Positions 23,309-31,791 are shown, numbered from the stretch's first letter. The stretch is DNA of 64,000 nucleotides from an uncultured Muribaculaceae bacterium (GCA_910584055.1 CAJTZS010000003.1:91003-155002), one strand, 5' to 3'. A program made the numbers and translations. The notes: generated by a model not told the origin, from the sequence alone.

Positions 23309-24472
23309 ATGGAACAGTATATATCACATATCAATAATGCCGATTATATTTCGGCAGTCAAGATTATCAAGGATGCCATTTTGAAAAGCCGGTATCGTGC
23401 TTCTCAAATGGTTAACCATGAGATGTTGGCTCTATATTATGGTATTGGTGGATTTATCTCAAATGAGAGCCGTAGCGCACAATGGGGCAGTAGCGCAATC
23501 AAGACCATTTCGGCAATGCTGAAACAGGAATTGCCGGGATTGCGTGGATTTTCAGAAGGTAATATCAAGAAAATGAGACTCTTTTACGAAGCATGGCCTC
23601 AGTTTGACCGAAATCGTGCGTCAGCAACGCACGATTCTGCAATAGACATTATATCAAATCGTGCATTGACAACGCACGATTTGAATTTGAGCGAGATAAT
23701 GGTTCGCCCATTGGCAACGGATGAATTAACGTCTGCCGAAGTCCAAGCATTTTCGAATATCGGATTTACCCACCACTATGAAATAATCAAGAAAGCCGAA
23801 TCTTTACAGGAAAGACTTTATTACATCCAATTGTGTGCAACCAAATTTTGGAATGTTGATGAACTGAAATACCATCTGAAAGAAAAGCTATATAAGCCCA
23901 ACACCATACAACTTACCAACTTCGCCACAACGATAGACAATACCGCATACCGTCAGAAAGCCCTGCAATCATTCAAAAATGAATATCTTGTTGATTTCGT
24001 CAATATTGAAGACGGTGAGGTCGTGGATGAGCGAGTATTGGAGAACGAGATTGTCCGCAATATAAAGAACTTCATCATGGCAATGGGCACGGATTTTACC
24101 TATATGGGCAATCAATATTATCTGAAAGTAGGAGAGGAAGACTATTATGTGGATTTGCTTTTCTATCACAGGCGCTTGCGCTGTCTTGTTGCAGTTGAAT
24201 TGAAACGAGGTAAATTCCATTCCGAATATGTCGGGAAACTCAATCTATATCTGTCAGCTCTTGATGAGTATGTAAAACTCCCTGAAGAAAATCCGTCAAT
24301 AGGTATTATACTCTGTCGCTCCAAGGATGATAAGGTTGTAGAGTTCTCTTTCCGCGACACATTCAAAGCAATGGGAGTGGCTACCTACAAGACCAAGCGT
24401 GAAATTGAGGTTCAACGGGAGATAGAAAACCAGTTCATAACAATGGGAGAGGAATTAAAGAAACTTCTTTGA
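23309..24472 (+). CDS. DUF1016/YhcG-family PDDEXK nuclease
   Basis: 387 residues from ATG 23309; an upstream in-frame ATG at 23234 lies before the predicted promoter box. The N-terminal half is the YhcG_N domain (MLALYYGIGGFIS, GLRGFSEGNIKKMRLFYE). The C-terminal half is a PD-(D/E)XK nuclease fold with Asp in YYVDLLFYHRRLRCL and Glu-x-Lys in VAVELKRGKF. These proteins are common in defence islands and on mobile elements and are thought to cut DNA, perhaps foreign or recombination intermediates. It contains two near-copies of TCAGCAACGCACGATT-type sequence (about 23622 and 23664) that encode RASATHDS/RALTTHDL. Ends in a strong terminator. Confidence 0.85.
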   Translation: MEQYISHINNADYISAVKIIKDAILKSRYRASQMVNHEMLALYYGIGGFISNESRSAQWGSSAIKTISAMLKQELPGLRGFSEGNIKKMRLFYEAWPQFDRNRASATHDSAIDIISNRALTTHDLNLSEIMVRPLATDELTSAEVQAFSNIGFTHHYEIIKKAESLQERLYYIQLCATKFWNVDELKYHLKEKLYKPNTIQLTNFATTIDNTAYRQKALQSFKNEYLVDFVNIEDGEVVDERVLENEIVRNIKNFIMAMGTDFTYMGNQYYLKVGEEDYYVDLLFYHRRLRCLVAVELKRGKFHSEYVGKLNLYLSALDEYVKLPEENPSIGIILCRSKDDKVVEFSFRDTFKAMGVATYKTKREIEVQREIENQFITMGEELKKLL

Positions 24473-24503
24473 AGTGCAAGTTTTGCACCTCAAACACATC
24501 ATA

Positions 24504-24530
24504 AAGGCTCTGCTTCGGCAGGGCTTTTTT
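24504..24530 (+). terminator. Intrinsic terminator after DUF1016
   Basis: Arms 24504-24513 and 24518-24527 form a 10-bp stem with a TTCG tetraloop followed by a T run. Confidence 0.85.
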
Positions 24531-24741
24531 CATATGTGAGTGTTGAAGATTGCCCATGATTGCTTATGAGTGATAGCCGACTACCACTTGTTTACCACCC
24601 GTCACCACTCGCTACCACTCAAAAATTTTCTTTTACACAGCGGCTATGCCCATTGAATAACAATTAAATAACAGCCCTAAATTTTTCTTGGTGAAAGTAT
24701 ATTTTCTTGAAAATATAGATATGGCTGGGCAAAAGAACAAT

Positions 24742-24773
24742 TTTGCTTGGGTGCAGATTTGGATGTAACTTTG
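24742..24773 (+). promoter_or_regulatory. Near-consensus promoter with no gene downstream
   Basis: TTTG (24742-24745), 20-base spacer, TAACTTTG (24766-24773): a very good Bacteroidetes promoter. No plus-strand coding sequence follows for more than 2.5 kb, so it would drive a short RNA or antisense transcript toward the hairpin at 24874-24913. Confidence 0.55.
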
Positions 24774-24868
24774 CGTCACACATCACATCGCTTGCTCCGA
24801 CATTGCGCTACGCACACCCGAATTGACCCCATGTATCGGCGCACAACCCCTCTGACCGTTAAGAATAC

Positions 24869-25098
24869 ATAAAAACACCCAATTTCAACCTTTTGGGTGT
24901 AAAATTGGGTGTTAACTCTGCAACTTGCTGATATTCAGCATTGTTTGCGGAGAGAGAGGTTTGTGAACCTTCTCCCCAAATATCTGAAATCCAATGTATT
25001 GGATTCTGCAAATCTCTGCGTGTAGCACGGATGTAGCACAGGGATGACTTGTGTTGTCTTGCCGTTGTCATCATATGTCGGCTCAATATCCTCTGATA
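24869..25098 (-). ncRNA. Candidate small RNA ending in a terminator hairpin
   Basis: On the minus strand TAATTTTG (25111-25104) is followed after about 190 bases by a 12-bp stem (24913-24902 with 24885-24874) and a T run (24873-24869). The transcript would be about 230 nt. The open frame in it (80 codons, 24859-25101) has its stop beyond the T run and resembles no family I know, so a non-coding product is favoured. The stem has a competing alternative because a third copy of GGGTGT (24895-24900) can pair with the same arm. The rest of the 24473-25181 gap shows CCACT-type short repeats near 24580-24620 and nothing else. Confidence 0.4.
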
Positions 25099-25181
25099 CA
25101 CTGCAAAATTACAAATAAATTCTTAAATCGAACCCATCCTAAATGTTAAAAATTGGTAGGATAATTGTAAGAATTGTTAGC

Positions 25182-26615
25182 TTATTCTCTATCCATGACT
25201 TCCCAGTGGCCGCCTTTGTCGGGGCCGATACGACGGATTTTTCCAGCCTCTTTCAACTGGCGGATTATTTTCTCGACACCGGATCTTGAAAGCCCCGTTT
25301 GTTCTTGCAGTTCAGAAGATGTTATGCCGGGTATGGATTTAAGAAGTTCAAATATTTTCTCCTTACCTTTCTCCTTACCCACAATCTCTTTCTCCTTACT
25401 TTTCTCCTTACTATTTATGTCGGGCTCTTTTTCTGAGGGAGTTTCCTCCTTACTTTTCTGTTCAGTTCTCCATAATATCACCCTGAACTGATCACCAGAC
25501 GCCTCATTTTGAAACTCTATGTTGGCGTCAGTCTGAAGGGCGCGGATTATGCCGGAGCCGAGACCACGGTAATCCATTGTCTTGGCACACAGATTGGCGA
25601 TAAGCTGATTGCGTTGAAAGGCGTTTCCGAGTTTGATATCGGCTACCGTAAGGCTGGGCGGTAATGCCCCCGGGCTTACAATCTCGACCCTGTTATCGAA
25701 AACAAGTATCCTTATAGGCGCAGGTTTGAGCCATGAGCGATGGACGAGCGCGTTCTGCAACAGTTCGGTGAGAGCAATTTCGGGTATTTCAAGGACACCT
25801 ATTGAATTGAAATTCTGCCCTTCCTGCCGACGTAGCAGACAACCGTCAATAAACTCCATGCCGAGTTTGAACATTCGCGGTATCGTGCCGCCAATATCCC
25901 GTGAAGACCTGTATTCCGTACCTCCTATTGAATTACCATAGAACCAGACGGCCTTTATATTGAATGCCGGGCAGAACCGTTGAGGATTTATGCCGAAAAA
26001 CATCATACCTCCCAAAGTAGCCTGCCCATCTTCATCAAGGATAAACAGATTCTTCAAGGCTGTTTCAAGCGGTATCCCCAGATTGTCGGCTGATTTGCCA
26101 AGAGAGTTTTGGAAAAACTCATCAAGCAGATATCTGTCAAGATCCTTTATTGATGTTCCTCGGATTGACTGCCTGTCAGGTTGGAATGAACCGCTTTCAG
26201 CGAATATGCGTAAAATCTCGTTGTTGTCAGATACCCGCCTTTTGTCAGGACCCTGTTTCACATATATCTCACCCTTCTTGTTGGTGTACGGGGCATCGGG
26301 ACCTTTCTTGACAGTCACAATCATTACGGCCTTGCCATCAACCGGCTCCGTTTCAACCTGCGGGAACACAGCCGGACGCACCCTGTCATCCGCCGCACTT
26401 GCGACCAGACTACCTATTTCCCGGAGTTGATCATAATCAAGACCCAATATCTCTCCGGTCTTGTCATCGACGCCGATGAATATCTGGCCTCCGTTTGAAT
26501 TGGAGAAGGCTACAAGTTCATTGGCCACATCCTCTGCGGTCTTGAAAAGTTTCTTGAACTGCACGGTGGATGTTTCACCACAACGGACTATTTCTTTTAT
26601 TTTTTCGGCTGTCAT
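25182..26615 (-). CDS. AlbA_2 (Schlafen-type) domain protein with C-terminal winged HTH
   Basis: 477 residues. N-terminal AlbA_2 domain (TSTVQFKKLFKTAEDVANEL, SNSNGGQIFIGVDDKTGEI), followed by an HATPase_c_4 region with NALVHRSW and VFDNRVEIVSPG. A charged KE-rich linker (about 400-425: KEKSKEKEIVGKEKGKEK) leads to a winged helix (LQEQTGLSRSGVEKIIRQLKEAGKIRRIG). Such RecG-like regulators are common on Bacteroides mobile elements; transcriptional control or a defence role is possible. A dyad overlaps its promoter, suggesting autoregulation. A remnant of a second copy lies at 23130-23216. Confidence 0.8.
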   Translation of the reverse strand: MTAEKIKEIVRCGETSTVQFKKLFKTAEDVANELVAFSNSNGGQIFIGVDDKTGEILGLDYDQLREIGSLVASAADDRVRPAVFPQVETEPVDGKAVMIVTVKKGPDAPYTNKKGEIYVKQGPDKRRVSDNNEILRIFAESGSFQPDRQSIRGTSIKDLDRYLLDEFFQNSLGKSADNLGIPLETALKNLFILDEDGQATLGGMMFFGINPQRFCPAFNIKAVWFYGNSIGGTEYRSSRDIGGTIPRMFKLGMEFIDGCLLRRQEGQNFNSIGVLEIPEIALTELLQNALVHRSWLKPAPIRILVFDNRVEIVSPGALPPSLTVADIKLGNAFQRNQLIANLCAKTMDYRGLGSGIIRALQTDANIEFQNEASGDQFRVILWRTEQKSKEETPSEKEPDINSKEKSKEKEIVGKEKGKEKIFELLKSIPGITSSELQEQTGLSRSGVEKIIRQLKEAGKIRRIGPDKGGHWEVMDRE

Positions 26616-26641
26616 ATCAATATTGGGTGTGATATTGAATA

Positions 26642-26681
26642 CAAAGTTACTGAAAAATAATCACCTGTGAAAGAGGTGATT
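26642..26681 (-). promoter_or_regulatory. Promoter and operator-like dyad for the AlbA_2-HTH gene
   Basis: TAACTTTG on the minus strand (26649-26642) is 26 bases upstream of the ATG. Just upstream AATCACCT (26659-26666) and AGGTGATT (26674-26681) form an 8-bp dyad with a 7-base spacer that covers the -33 region. This arrangement is typical of a repressor site. Confidence 0.5.
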
Positions 26682-26699
26682 TGATTTTGTCTAAATCGG

Positions 26700-27345
26700 C
26701 AAGAGATATGGCGGCGAAGTGTTGGCGGCGTATAGCCTTCGTATCGTGACGGTGGCAAGCCACTGACACAATACGACCGCAATCCGCCTATGGGCGAAAG
26801 CTGAAGTCCGGCTCACTGCGGCGCCGTGCGGATCTGCGTCTTTTGTGCCGCAGTTGCCGCGCGACGAGCCTCCGCTATCCCGACTTACCGACGCTTTCGC
26901 CTTGTATGGAATTTCACCGCCATATCACTTGCTGATTACAGGCGCCAACCTAAGAAACAATCCCGTCGCCCGGTCAAGTCCATGACATTGGCCGTGTGTC
27001 GGGATACTTTCTTTTTTCGGGGGCGCATTATCCCTATTCCATTTAGTACAATCCTATGCTGCCCGATGAGGGCAGCAGGGATTATGTTGTCTTGGCCTTT
27101 CATACGGGGAAGCCTATTTGAACTAAGCGTGCCACCGGCATGTGGGCAGGTATAAGTTGCTTGCCATGATTAAACGTGTGGCAAAGCGACATTCACCGCT
27201 ACGCTGAAAAATCTCCACAATCTGCGATGTAGTATTTTTCATCTTCACGGTGAACATCACTTCATTATGCCCCACGTCTTGCAGGTGTCAAGCAACTCAT
27301 ACAGCCACACTGTCTTTGGACGCATGGTTAAAAAAAAGCTCCCAC
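26700..27345 (+). ncRNA. Candidate structured RNA upstream of the pcfK/pcfJ operon
   Basis: This 0.65 kb stretch has no credible protein gene but many exact helices. 26739-26776 forms a 14-bp stem with symmetric internal loops. 26793-26801 pairs with 26893-26901 (9 bp) and encloses 26815-26822 with 26847-26854 (8 bp). 27058-27064 with 27070-27076 forms a 7-bp hairpin extended by AATC/GATT. 27155-27163 pairs with about 27289-27297 (9 bp), while 27176-27182 pairs with about 27304-27310 (7 bp), which is pseudoknot order. Strand is uncertain; plus is chosen because the segment leads into plus-strand genes. A DNA-level function is an alternative. Confidence 0.4.
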
Positions 27346-27349
27346 CGAT

Positions 27350-27571
27350 ATGAAAGCCACAAGAAAACATAAGGATTTTAGGTCAAGGCAAGCTCACCAA
27401 ACCTCCTATCAATACCGCATAAGTAAGGCGGTCAAGGTGGTGGCAGTCATCATCGGAGCGGTTATCGGGATAGCGTTGTGGGCGATAGCGAAACCCATAT
27501 TGAGAGGTTTAGGCTGGCTCATATCAATTCTCACCGCAATCGGAGCAATCTATTGGATATTAACTCTATAA
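27350..27571 (+). CDS. Small membrane protein of the ICE
   Basis: 73 residues. A basic N-terminus (KATRKHKDFRSRQAHQ) is followed by two hydrophobic segments (VVAVIIGAVIGIALWAIA and GLGWLISILTAIGAIYWIL). It is followed after 11 bases by pcfK, so it is probably the first gene of that operon. No family recognised; a small two-helix inner-membrane protein. Confidence 0.6.
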   Translation: MKATRKHKDFRSRQAHQTSYQYRISKAVKVVAVIIGAVIGIALWAIAKPILRGLGWLISILTAIGAIYWILTL

Positions 27572-27582
27572 AATTTACGACT

Positions 27583-28017
27583 ATGGCAACGAAAGAAAAC
27601 AAAGGCACACGAGCCTTCAACGACACCATCAAGGCTTATCTTGAAGAGAGAGCCGAGAATGACGCACTATTTGCAGTCAGGTTCGCAAACCCCTCAAAGT
27701 CAGTGGAGGACTGCGTGACCTATATCATCAACCAAGTGAAGAAAAGCGGTTGCAACGGATTTGAGGACGCCGAGATTTACGGCATGGCAGTTCACTATTG
27801 GGAAGAAAACGAGATTGAGGTTGGCAACCCAATCAACTGCAAGGTGGTGGTAAACCATACGGTAGAACTCACCGAGGAAGAAAAGGAACAGGCACGGCAG
27901 GACGCCATCAACAAACTCCGTGACGAGGAAATGGCAAAAATGCGCAGACCCTCACAGCCGAAGAAAACCACCGAGAAAGAAACCGCAAATGTTCAACCCA
28001 GTCTATTTGACCTCTAA
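27583..28017 (+). CDS. PcfK-like protein
   Basis: 144 residues from ATG 27583. Sequence features of the PcfK family: FNDTIKAYLEERAENDALFA, a Cys-containing SVEDCVTYIINQVKKSGCNGF segment, and a long acidic/basic helix (ELTEEEKEQARQDAINKLRDEE). It ends in NVQPSLFDL, a short QxSLFDL-like tail that resembles a beta-clamp-binding motif. PcfK genes accompany PcfJ on conjugative elements; molecular role unknown. An upstream in-frame start at 27478 would overlap the small membrane gene and is not favoured. Confidence 0.75.
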   Translation: MATKENKGTRAFNDTIKAYLEERAENDALFAVRFANPSKSVEDCVTYIINQVKKSGCNGFEDAEIYGMAVHYWEENEIEVGNPINCKVVVNHTVELTEEEKEQARQDAINKLRDEEMAKMRRPSQPKKTTEKETANVQPSLFDL

Positions 28018-28029
28018 CACATTACGACT

Positions 28030-29340
28030 ATGAAACCCAAGACCGCAATACAAAGGAAAGTGGCTCAACTCTCAGCCACCTTGCGACCCCTCACCCCTAA
28101 ACAGATACAATGGGCATACGACCACTGCGTTGAACATATCGCCTACCGAGCCAAGAGCGGAACAATGACCTGCTCCGACTGCGGACACCAATGGAAAAGT
28201 GGGAACGGCAGTCTATGTGACACCCTCGCAGGTTGCAAATGTCCCCACTGCGGTGCTGAACTCAAAGTGCAGGACACTCGCAAACGGACATTCAGACACA
28301 CGCAATATTTCAGCGTAACCACCACCTACAAAGGCTTTCAGGTAATCAGAGTGTCGCAGTTGCGCTTTGAGAGCAAGAAAGGCGAGCCAATGAAATTCTA
28401 CTGCCATGAGGTTGTGCAGCGTTGGATTTCACCCGAAGGGAAGGTAGTGAATATGGCGTTACTCCGAGGATTTCCATTCTTCTATTGTGACCTTTGGGCA
28501 TTGGACAGCGAAATGGAGGTACGCCCGAACAACTCCCTATATGACGATGTATGCCAATGGAGCGATGAATATCCTGCAAAGAGATATATCCCCCAACTCA
28601 AACGCAACGGCTTCAACGGTAAATTCTACGGCATTATGCCCGTGACGCTGATGAAGGAACTCCTATCCAATCCACCGGTTGAAACTCTGATGAAAGCCGG
28701 GAAGATAAACGAGATGAAACACTTTATCAACAATCCGGAAAACGGCAGAAAGTATTGGGACTCCTACAAAATCGCAATGCGCCACCGCTACCAAATCAAC
28801 AACCTCTCCCTATGGTTCGACTACCTGCGTATGCTTGACCGATTGGGCAAGGATGTCCGCAACCCCAAGAACATCTGCCCTGCGGATTTCATCAACGCAC
28901 ACGACACAATCAGCCGTAAGATTGAGGCTATCCGCAGGCGTGAGCGTGAGGAACAGCAACGCAAAATAAACGAGGAAAGGTTACTCCGAGAAAAGAAGAA
29001 TGAAGAAAAGTTCAACACTCTCAAAGCCAAATTCTTCGGATTGGTGATAACCGACAGCGAGATTGAGGTGAAAGTATTGGAGAGCATTGAGGAATATCTC
29101 AATGAAGGTGAAACCCAGCATATCTGCGTATTCTCATCGGAATACTATCTTAAAAAAGACACGTTGGTGTTGTCGGCAAGGATTAACGGCACTATCATAG
29201 AAACCGTTGAGGTTGACTTGAAGACCCTAAAAGTGGTGCAATGCCACGGCAAGTACAACCAAGACACCGAGTATCACGACCGTATCATAGACCTTGTGAA
29301 CTCCAACGCCAAACTAATCCGAGAGAGAATGACTGCCTAA
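28030..29340 (+). CDS. PcfJ-like protein with zinc ribbon
   Basis: 436 residues. CSDCGHQW and CKCPHCGAEL (about residues 49-78) form a four-cysteine zinc ribbon. PcfJ-type sequence follows (YFSVTTTYKGFQVIRVSQLRF, ALDSEMEVRPNN, YGIMPVTLMKELL). A long charged coiled coil (about 290-335: RREREEQQRKINEER) leads to a C-terminal domain. The family is found on ICEs and plasmids next to conjugation genes; function unestablished. 12 bases separate it from pcfK. Confidence 0.8.
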   Translation: MKPKTAIQRKVAQLSATLRPLTPKQIQWAYDHCVEHIAYRAKSGTMTCSDCGHQWKSGNGSLCDTLAGCKCPHCGAELKVQDTRKRTFRHTQYFSVTTTYKGFQVIRVSQLRFESKKGEPMKFYCHEVVQRWISPEGKVVNMALLRGFPFFYCDLWALDSEMEVRPNNSLYDDVCQWSDEYPAKRYIPQLKRNGFNGKFYGIMPVTLMKELLSNPPVETLMKAGKINEMKHFINNPENGRKYWDSYKIAMRHRYQINNLSLWFDYLRMLDRLGKDVRNPKNICPADFINAHDTISRKIEAIRRREREEQQRKINEERLLREKKNEEKFNTLKAKFFGLVITDSEIEVKVLESIEEYLNEGETQHICVFSSEYYLKKDTLVLSARINGTIIETVEVDLKTLKVVQCHGKYNQDTEYHDRIIDLVNSNAKLIRERMTA

Positions 29341-29350
29341 ATGTTAACCC

Positions 29351-29378
29351 GACTACCGATTGAAATATATCGGTAGTC
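29351..29378 (+). terminator. Hairpin after pcfJ
   Basis: GACTACCGAT and ATCGGTAGTC form a perfect 10-bp stem with an 8-base loop. No T run follows, so it may stabilise mRNA ends or attenuate instead of terminating. Confidence 0.5.
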
Positions 29379-29394
29379 ACAAAACCCACCGATT

Positions 29395-29652
29395 ATGAAC
29401 GTGACATTTGAACATACGACAGTAGTCTATGACGACAAGATAGCCGAGGTGCTGATAGGTTTTGTGAACCATATACTTATAGCATACAACGAAGAAACAT
29501 TAAGGCGATTGGTAGCCGACTATACCGAAAGAACGGCATTTGACAAATACTTCGTCTATGGCTACGGCAGAAACCATCTATGGGTATCGCAAAAGAAAAT
29601 CACCGACCCCGAAAAGGTATTCAATTATCGCATACTGATTGTAAAATTCTAA
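29395..29652 (+). CDS. Small hypothetical ICE protein
   Basis: 85 residues, beginning with ATG 29395 in a good context after the hairpin. Mixed alpha/beta composition (VTFEHTTVVYDDKIAEVLIGF, EETLRRLVADYTERTAFDKYF), soluble, no motif recognised. It is followed by DUF3873 after 11 bases, so the two are probably co-transcribed. Small conserved proteins of this sort fill accessory parts of Bacteroides ICEs. Confidence 0.6.
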   Translation: MNVTFEHTTVVYDDKIAEVLIGFVNHILIAYNEETLRRLVADYTERTAFDKYFVYGYGRNHLWVSQKKITDPEKVFNYRILIVKF

Positions 29653-29663
29653 AATTCACTGAT

Positions 29664-29873
29664 ATGGCAACGAAAATGACAAGAGACGGTGTATCTACCA
29701 CCGTCAGCGGAGAACAATACGAAAAGTTCTATTCCTCCCACCGAGGTAAAAAGGTCATACGCATAATGTATGATTGGAGAAATCCCGAAACAAACGAACT
29801 TTTCTCCTGCGTAGCTCCCACTCTCAAAGAGTGCAGACAACGCCGTGATGAATGGCTGAAAAAGAAACTATAA
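29664..29873 (+). CDS. DUF3873 family protein
   Basis: 69 residues from ATG 29664. TRDGVSTTVSGEQYEKF, then YDWRNPETNELFSCVAPTLKECRQRRDEW matches the DUF3873 pattern common on Bacteroides conjugative transposons. Unknown function. It ends just before a strong terminator. Confidence 0.75.
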   Translation: MATKMTRDGVSTTVSGEQYEKFYSSHRGKKVIRIMYDWRNPETNELFSCVAPTLKECRQRRDEWLKKKL

Positions 29874-29895
29874 TTGACCTGCCATAGTCAATGTG

Positions 29896-29936
29896 AAAGG
29901 CTGAATGACCTCGTGATGAAGTCATTCAGCCTTTTT
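29896..29936 (+). terminator. Intrinsic terminator after DUF3873
   Basis: Arms 29896-29909 and 29921-29934 form a 14-bp perfect stem followed by T residues. It ends the pcfK-pcfJ-DUF3873 unit. Confidence 0.9.
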
Positions 29937-29977
29937 CGCTCAAAATTTCGGCCGCCACAGGCGGCGATAAAATAGAC

Positions 29978-31240
29978 CTAATTCTGAATAATTGTTTTAT
30001 CGGATAATCTAAAATACCGTAATGCCTCAGTAAAAAGGCACTTCTCGGTTTTATCCCATTGGTTTTCCTTACATTCTATTGATATTTTAGATAATTCTTC
30101 CTGATTTTCTTTACTACAACTTTTATACCATGGACAAATAGTATTTGATTTTCCACATTGAAAACGAATAATCAGAATCTCCAAACTTCTTAAAGTTGCT
30201 GTATCTAAATTTTTAGGGAATATATGGATTTTATCAGATTCCACGAATGGTAAGCCATAATAATTGGTTAATTTATTCTCAAAAAGTTCTCTATTAAAAA
30301 TCTCTCCACTAAAAAACATTTCAAGGAACAAGTTCCGGTCATTCGCTACTTCAATCTGAATATTCTCTATAACCTTATTATAATATTGTAAATCATTTCC
30401 AATAGATATTTGCAGATATTTTTTATATCTATCTAAGAAATTAATTAACATTTGTTTAAGCGAAAATTTATTGCCCTCGATAACGACGATATTATTCATT
30501 ATACGCTTATATAAGACGTGCCAATCTGTTATAGAGTCATCCTTTATCACGTATGCACCTTCAATAAATGCAACTCCGGGATTATCATGTTGTAATGCTC
30601 CATAACATAGAGTAACAATCAAGTTTTCATCTTGTTCCGTTGTAACCTTACGCCCTGTTATATATTCAAAAATTTTAATACCTGATAAATATGGAACTAT
30701 ATCATGTTGAACAATTGGATTAATTCTTGTTTGAATTATGTGCGCCATAGTTTCTATCACGCAAGTGTAACCGAACTTAAACGCAGATTCCAACGCGACA
30801 TTGTAGTCATAATCATAAGCTCCTATTTCTACGGCAGATTTGTTTTTTCTTGCTTTTGCAATATTTTGAGTAACTATTTCAATATCATCAACAGCACAAC
30901 GGGCAGTTTTATCACCTTTGACTCTATTAAAATAAGCAATATAATCAGCCATGGGAGAACATATAGTGGAGAGATCAATAGGTAATATGATTTCAGCTTT
31001 ATTTCTACAATATTCTATGAATAAAATACTTGCACGAGCAAAAGCTGTACATATATTTAATCCAAATAATGTCATTATATGTTGCAAATAATGCACATAT
31101 TCATGTACAAACTTACCCATATCCACATTAGACAATTCAGATATTGATCGAGAAATATCTCCCTCAATATACATGTGAATATGATTTGTATCGTACTTGC
31201 TGGCAGTGCCATTTAGGTAGTCATAGTCAAATAATTCCAT
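29978..31240 (-). CDS. AT-rich cargo protein with HEYVH metalloprotease-like motif
   Basis: 420 residues from ATG 31240. HEYVHYLQH at 46-54 has the HExxH zinc-binding pattern of metallopeptidases, with a further His at 54, inside a predicted helix. A second helix-rich region contains IETMAHII. The C-terminus has a Cys cluster (FQCGKSNTICPWYKSCSKE). I do not recognise a family. Base composition is much more AT-rich than the neighbouring tra and pcf genes, and it is opposite in strand to the unit on its left, so it looks like recently acquired cargo. A toxin, defence or host-interaction protease is possible but unproven. The promoter abuts the ATG. Confidence 0.65.
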   Translation of the reverse strand: MELFDYDYLNGTASKYDTNHIHMYIEGDISRSISELSNVDMGKFVHEYVHYLQHIMTLFGLNICTAFARASILFIEYCRNKAEIILPIDLSTICSPMADYIAYFNRVKGDKTARCAVDDIEIVTQNIAKARKNKSAVEIGAYDYDYNVALESAFKFGYTCVIETMAHIIQTRINPIVQHDIVPYLSGIKIFEYITGRKVTTEQDENLIVTLCYGALQHDNPGVAFIEGAYVIKDDSITDWHVLYKRIMNNIVVIEGNKFSLKQMLINFLDRYKKYLQISIGNDLQYYNKVIENIQIEVANDRNLFLEMFFSGEIFNRELFENKLTNYYGLPFVESDKIHIFPKNLDTATLRSLEILIIRFQCGKSNTICPWYKSCSKENQEELSKISIECKENQWDKTEKCLFTEALRYFRLSDKTIIQN

Positions 31241-31243
31241 ACG

Positions 31244-31251
31244 CAAAATTA
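31244..31251 (-). promoter_or_regulatory. -7 box abutting the start codon (possible leaderless mRNA)
   Basis: TAATTTTG (31251-31244) is separated by only three bases from the ATG at 31240; ATTG lies 20 bases upstream. Transcription would start at or next to the ATG. Confidence 0.45.
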
Positions 31252-31254
31252 ATC

Positions 31255-31295
31255 AAAAAAAGAAGATTAATCAATAATAACTGACTAATCTTCTT
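31255..31295 (-). terminator. Intrinsic terminator after the tra operon
   Basis: Arms 31286-31295 and 31260-31269 form a 10-bp stem followed on the minus strand by seven T. It ends the traA-to-lysozyme operon. Confidence 0.85.
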
Positions 31296-31302
31296 GTAGC
31301 TA

Positions 31303-31791
31303 TCACTTAGAGAACAAAGTGGCGAACTCGGTCAAGCGGCGTTGGTGGAGTTGTTTGTGAAACTTACCTTTGTAGCGACAGTGGGCGGTGTAGGACTTGA
31401 AGATGTCGCGGTTGCCGGATTTCAGTTTTTTCAGCACGGTGGATTTCTGGACTACGCCGGGTCCGCAGTTGTAGGCGAGGCAAGCGAGAAGAAGGCTGTC
31501 CTTGCCGTACTGGGTGTAGAGGGCACAGAATTTTCTCAGGTCTTTCCGCAGAAGTGCGTCAGCCTGTTTCTCGGTGAGTTGCACACCTCGACGGTATGGT
31601 TCTCCCGGCTGAACTTGGTGCCCATAGCCAACGTATGGCCAATGTCTCGGCTTATGGAGCGTTTCAAATTTCTTGATGATTATCACGGCTCTCTCGAATG
31701 GCGGCAGATCCATGATGTTTATCTTCCGCCCGGCGGCGTTGCCCACCATGACGGTGAGCAACGCGAGGAACATCAACAGGAGTTTCTTCAT
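31303..31791 (-). CDS. Exported lysozyme (GH24-like) of the conjugation module
   Basis: 162 residues with a signal peptide (LLLMFLALLTVMVGNAAG). The phage-type lysozyme fold is suggested by IIKKFETLHKPRHWPYVGYGHQV with catalytic Glu, followed by LTEKQADALLRKDL and AYNCGPGVV. Conjugative elements use such enzymes to open the peptidoglycan for the mating apparatus. Last gene of the tra operon; its ATG overlaps the traQ stop (ATGA). Confidence 0.85.
   Translation of the reverse strand: MKKLLLMFLALLTVMVGNAAGRKINIMDLPPFERAVIIIKKFETLHKPRHWPYVGYGHQVQPGEPYRRGVQLTEKQADALLRKDLRKFCALYTQYGKDSLLLACLAYNCGPGVVQKSTVLKKLKSGNRDIFKSYTAHCRYKGKFHKQLHQRRLTEFATLFSK

Noticed and set aside
24859..25101. 80-codon minus-strand frame
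   Set aside because: Its stop lies beyond a terminator hairpin and T run, and the peptide resembles no family; treated as a small RNA candidate.
26826..27155. 109-codon open frame in the structured segment
   Set aside because: Composition (Arg/Phe/Pro-rich, no domain, no start context) looks like translated non-coding DNA, and it overlaps several perfect RNA helices.
26700..27345. Group II intron or retron
   Set aside because: No reverse transcriptase gene and no domain V-like hairpin could be found.
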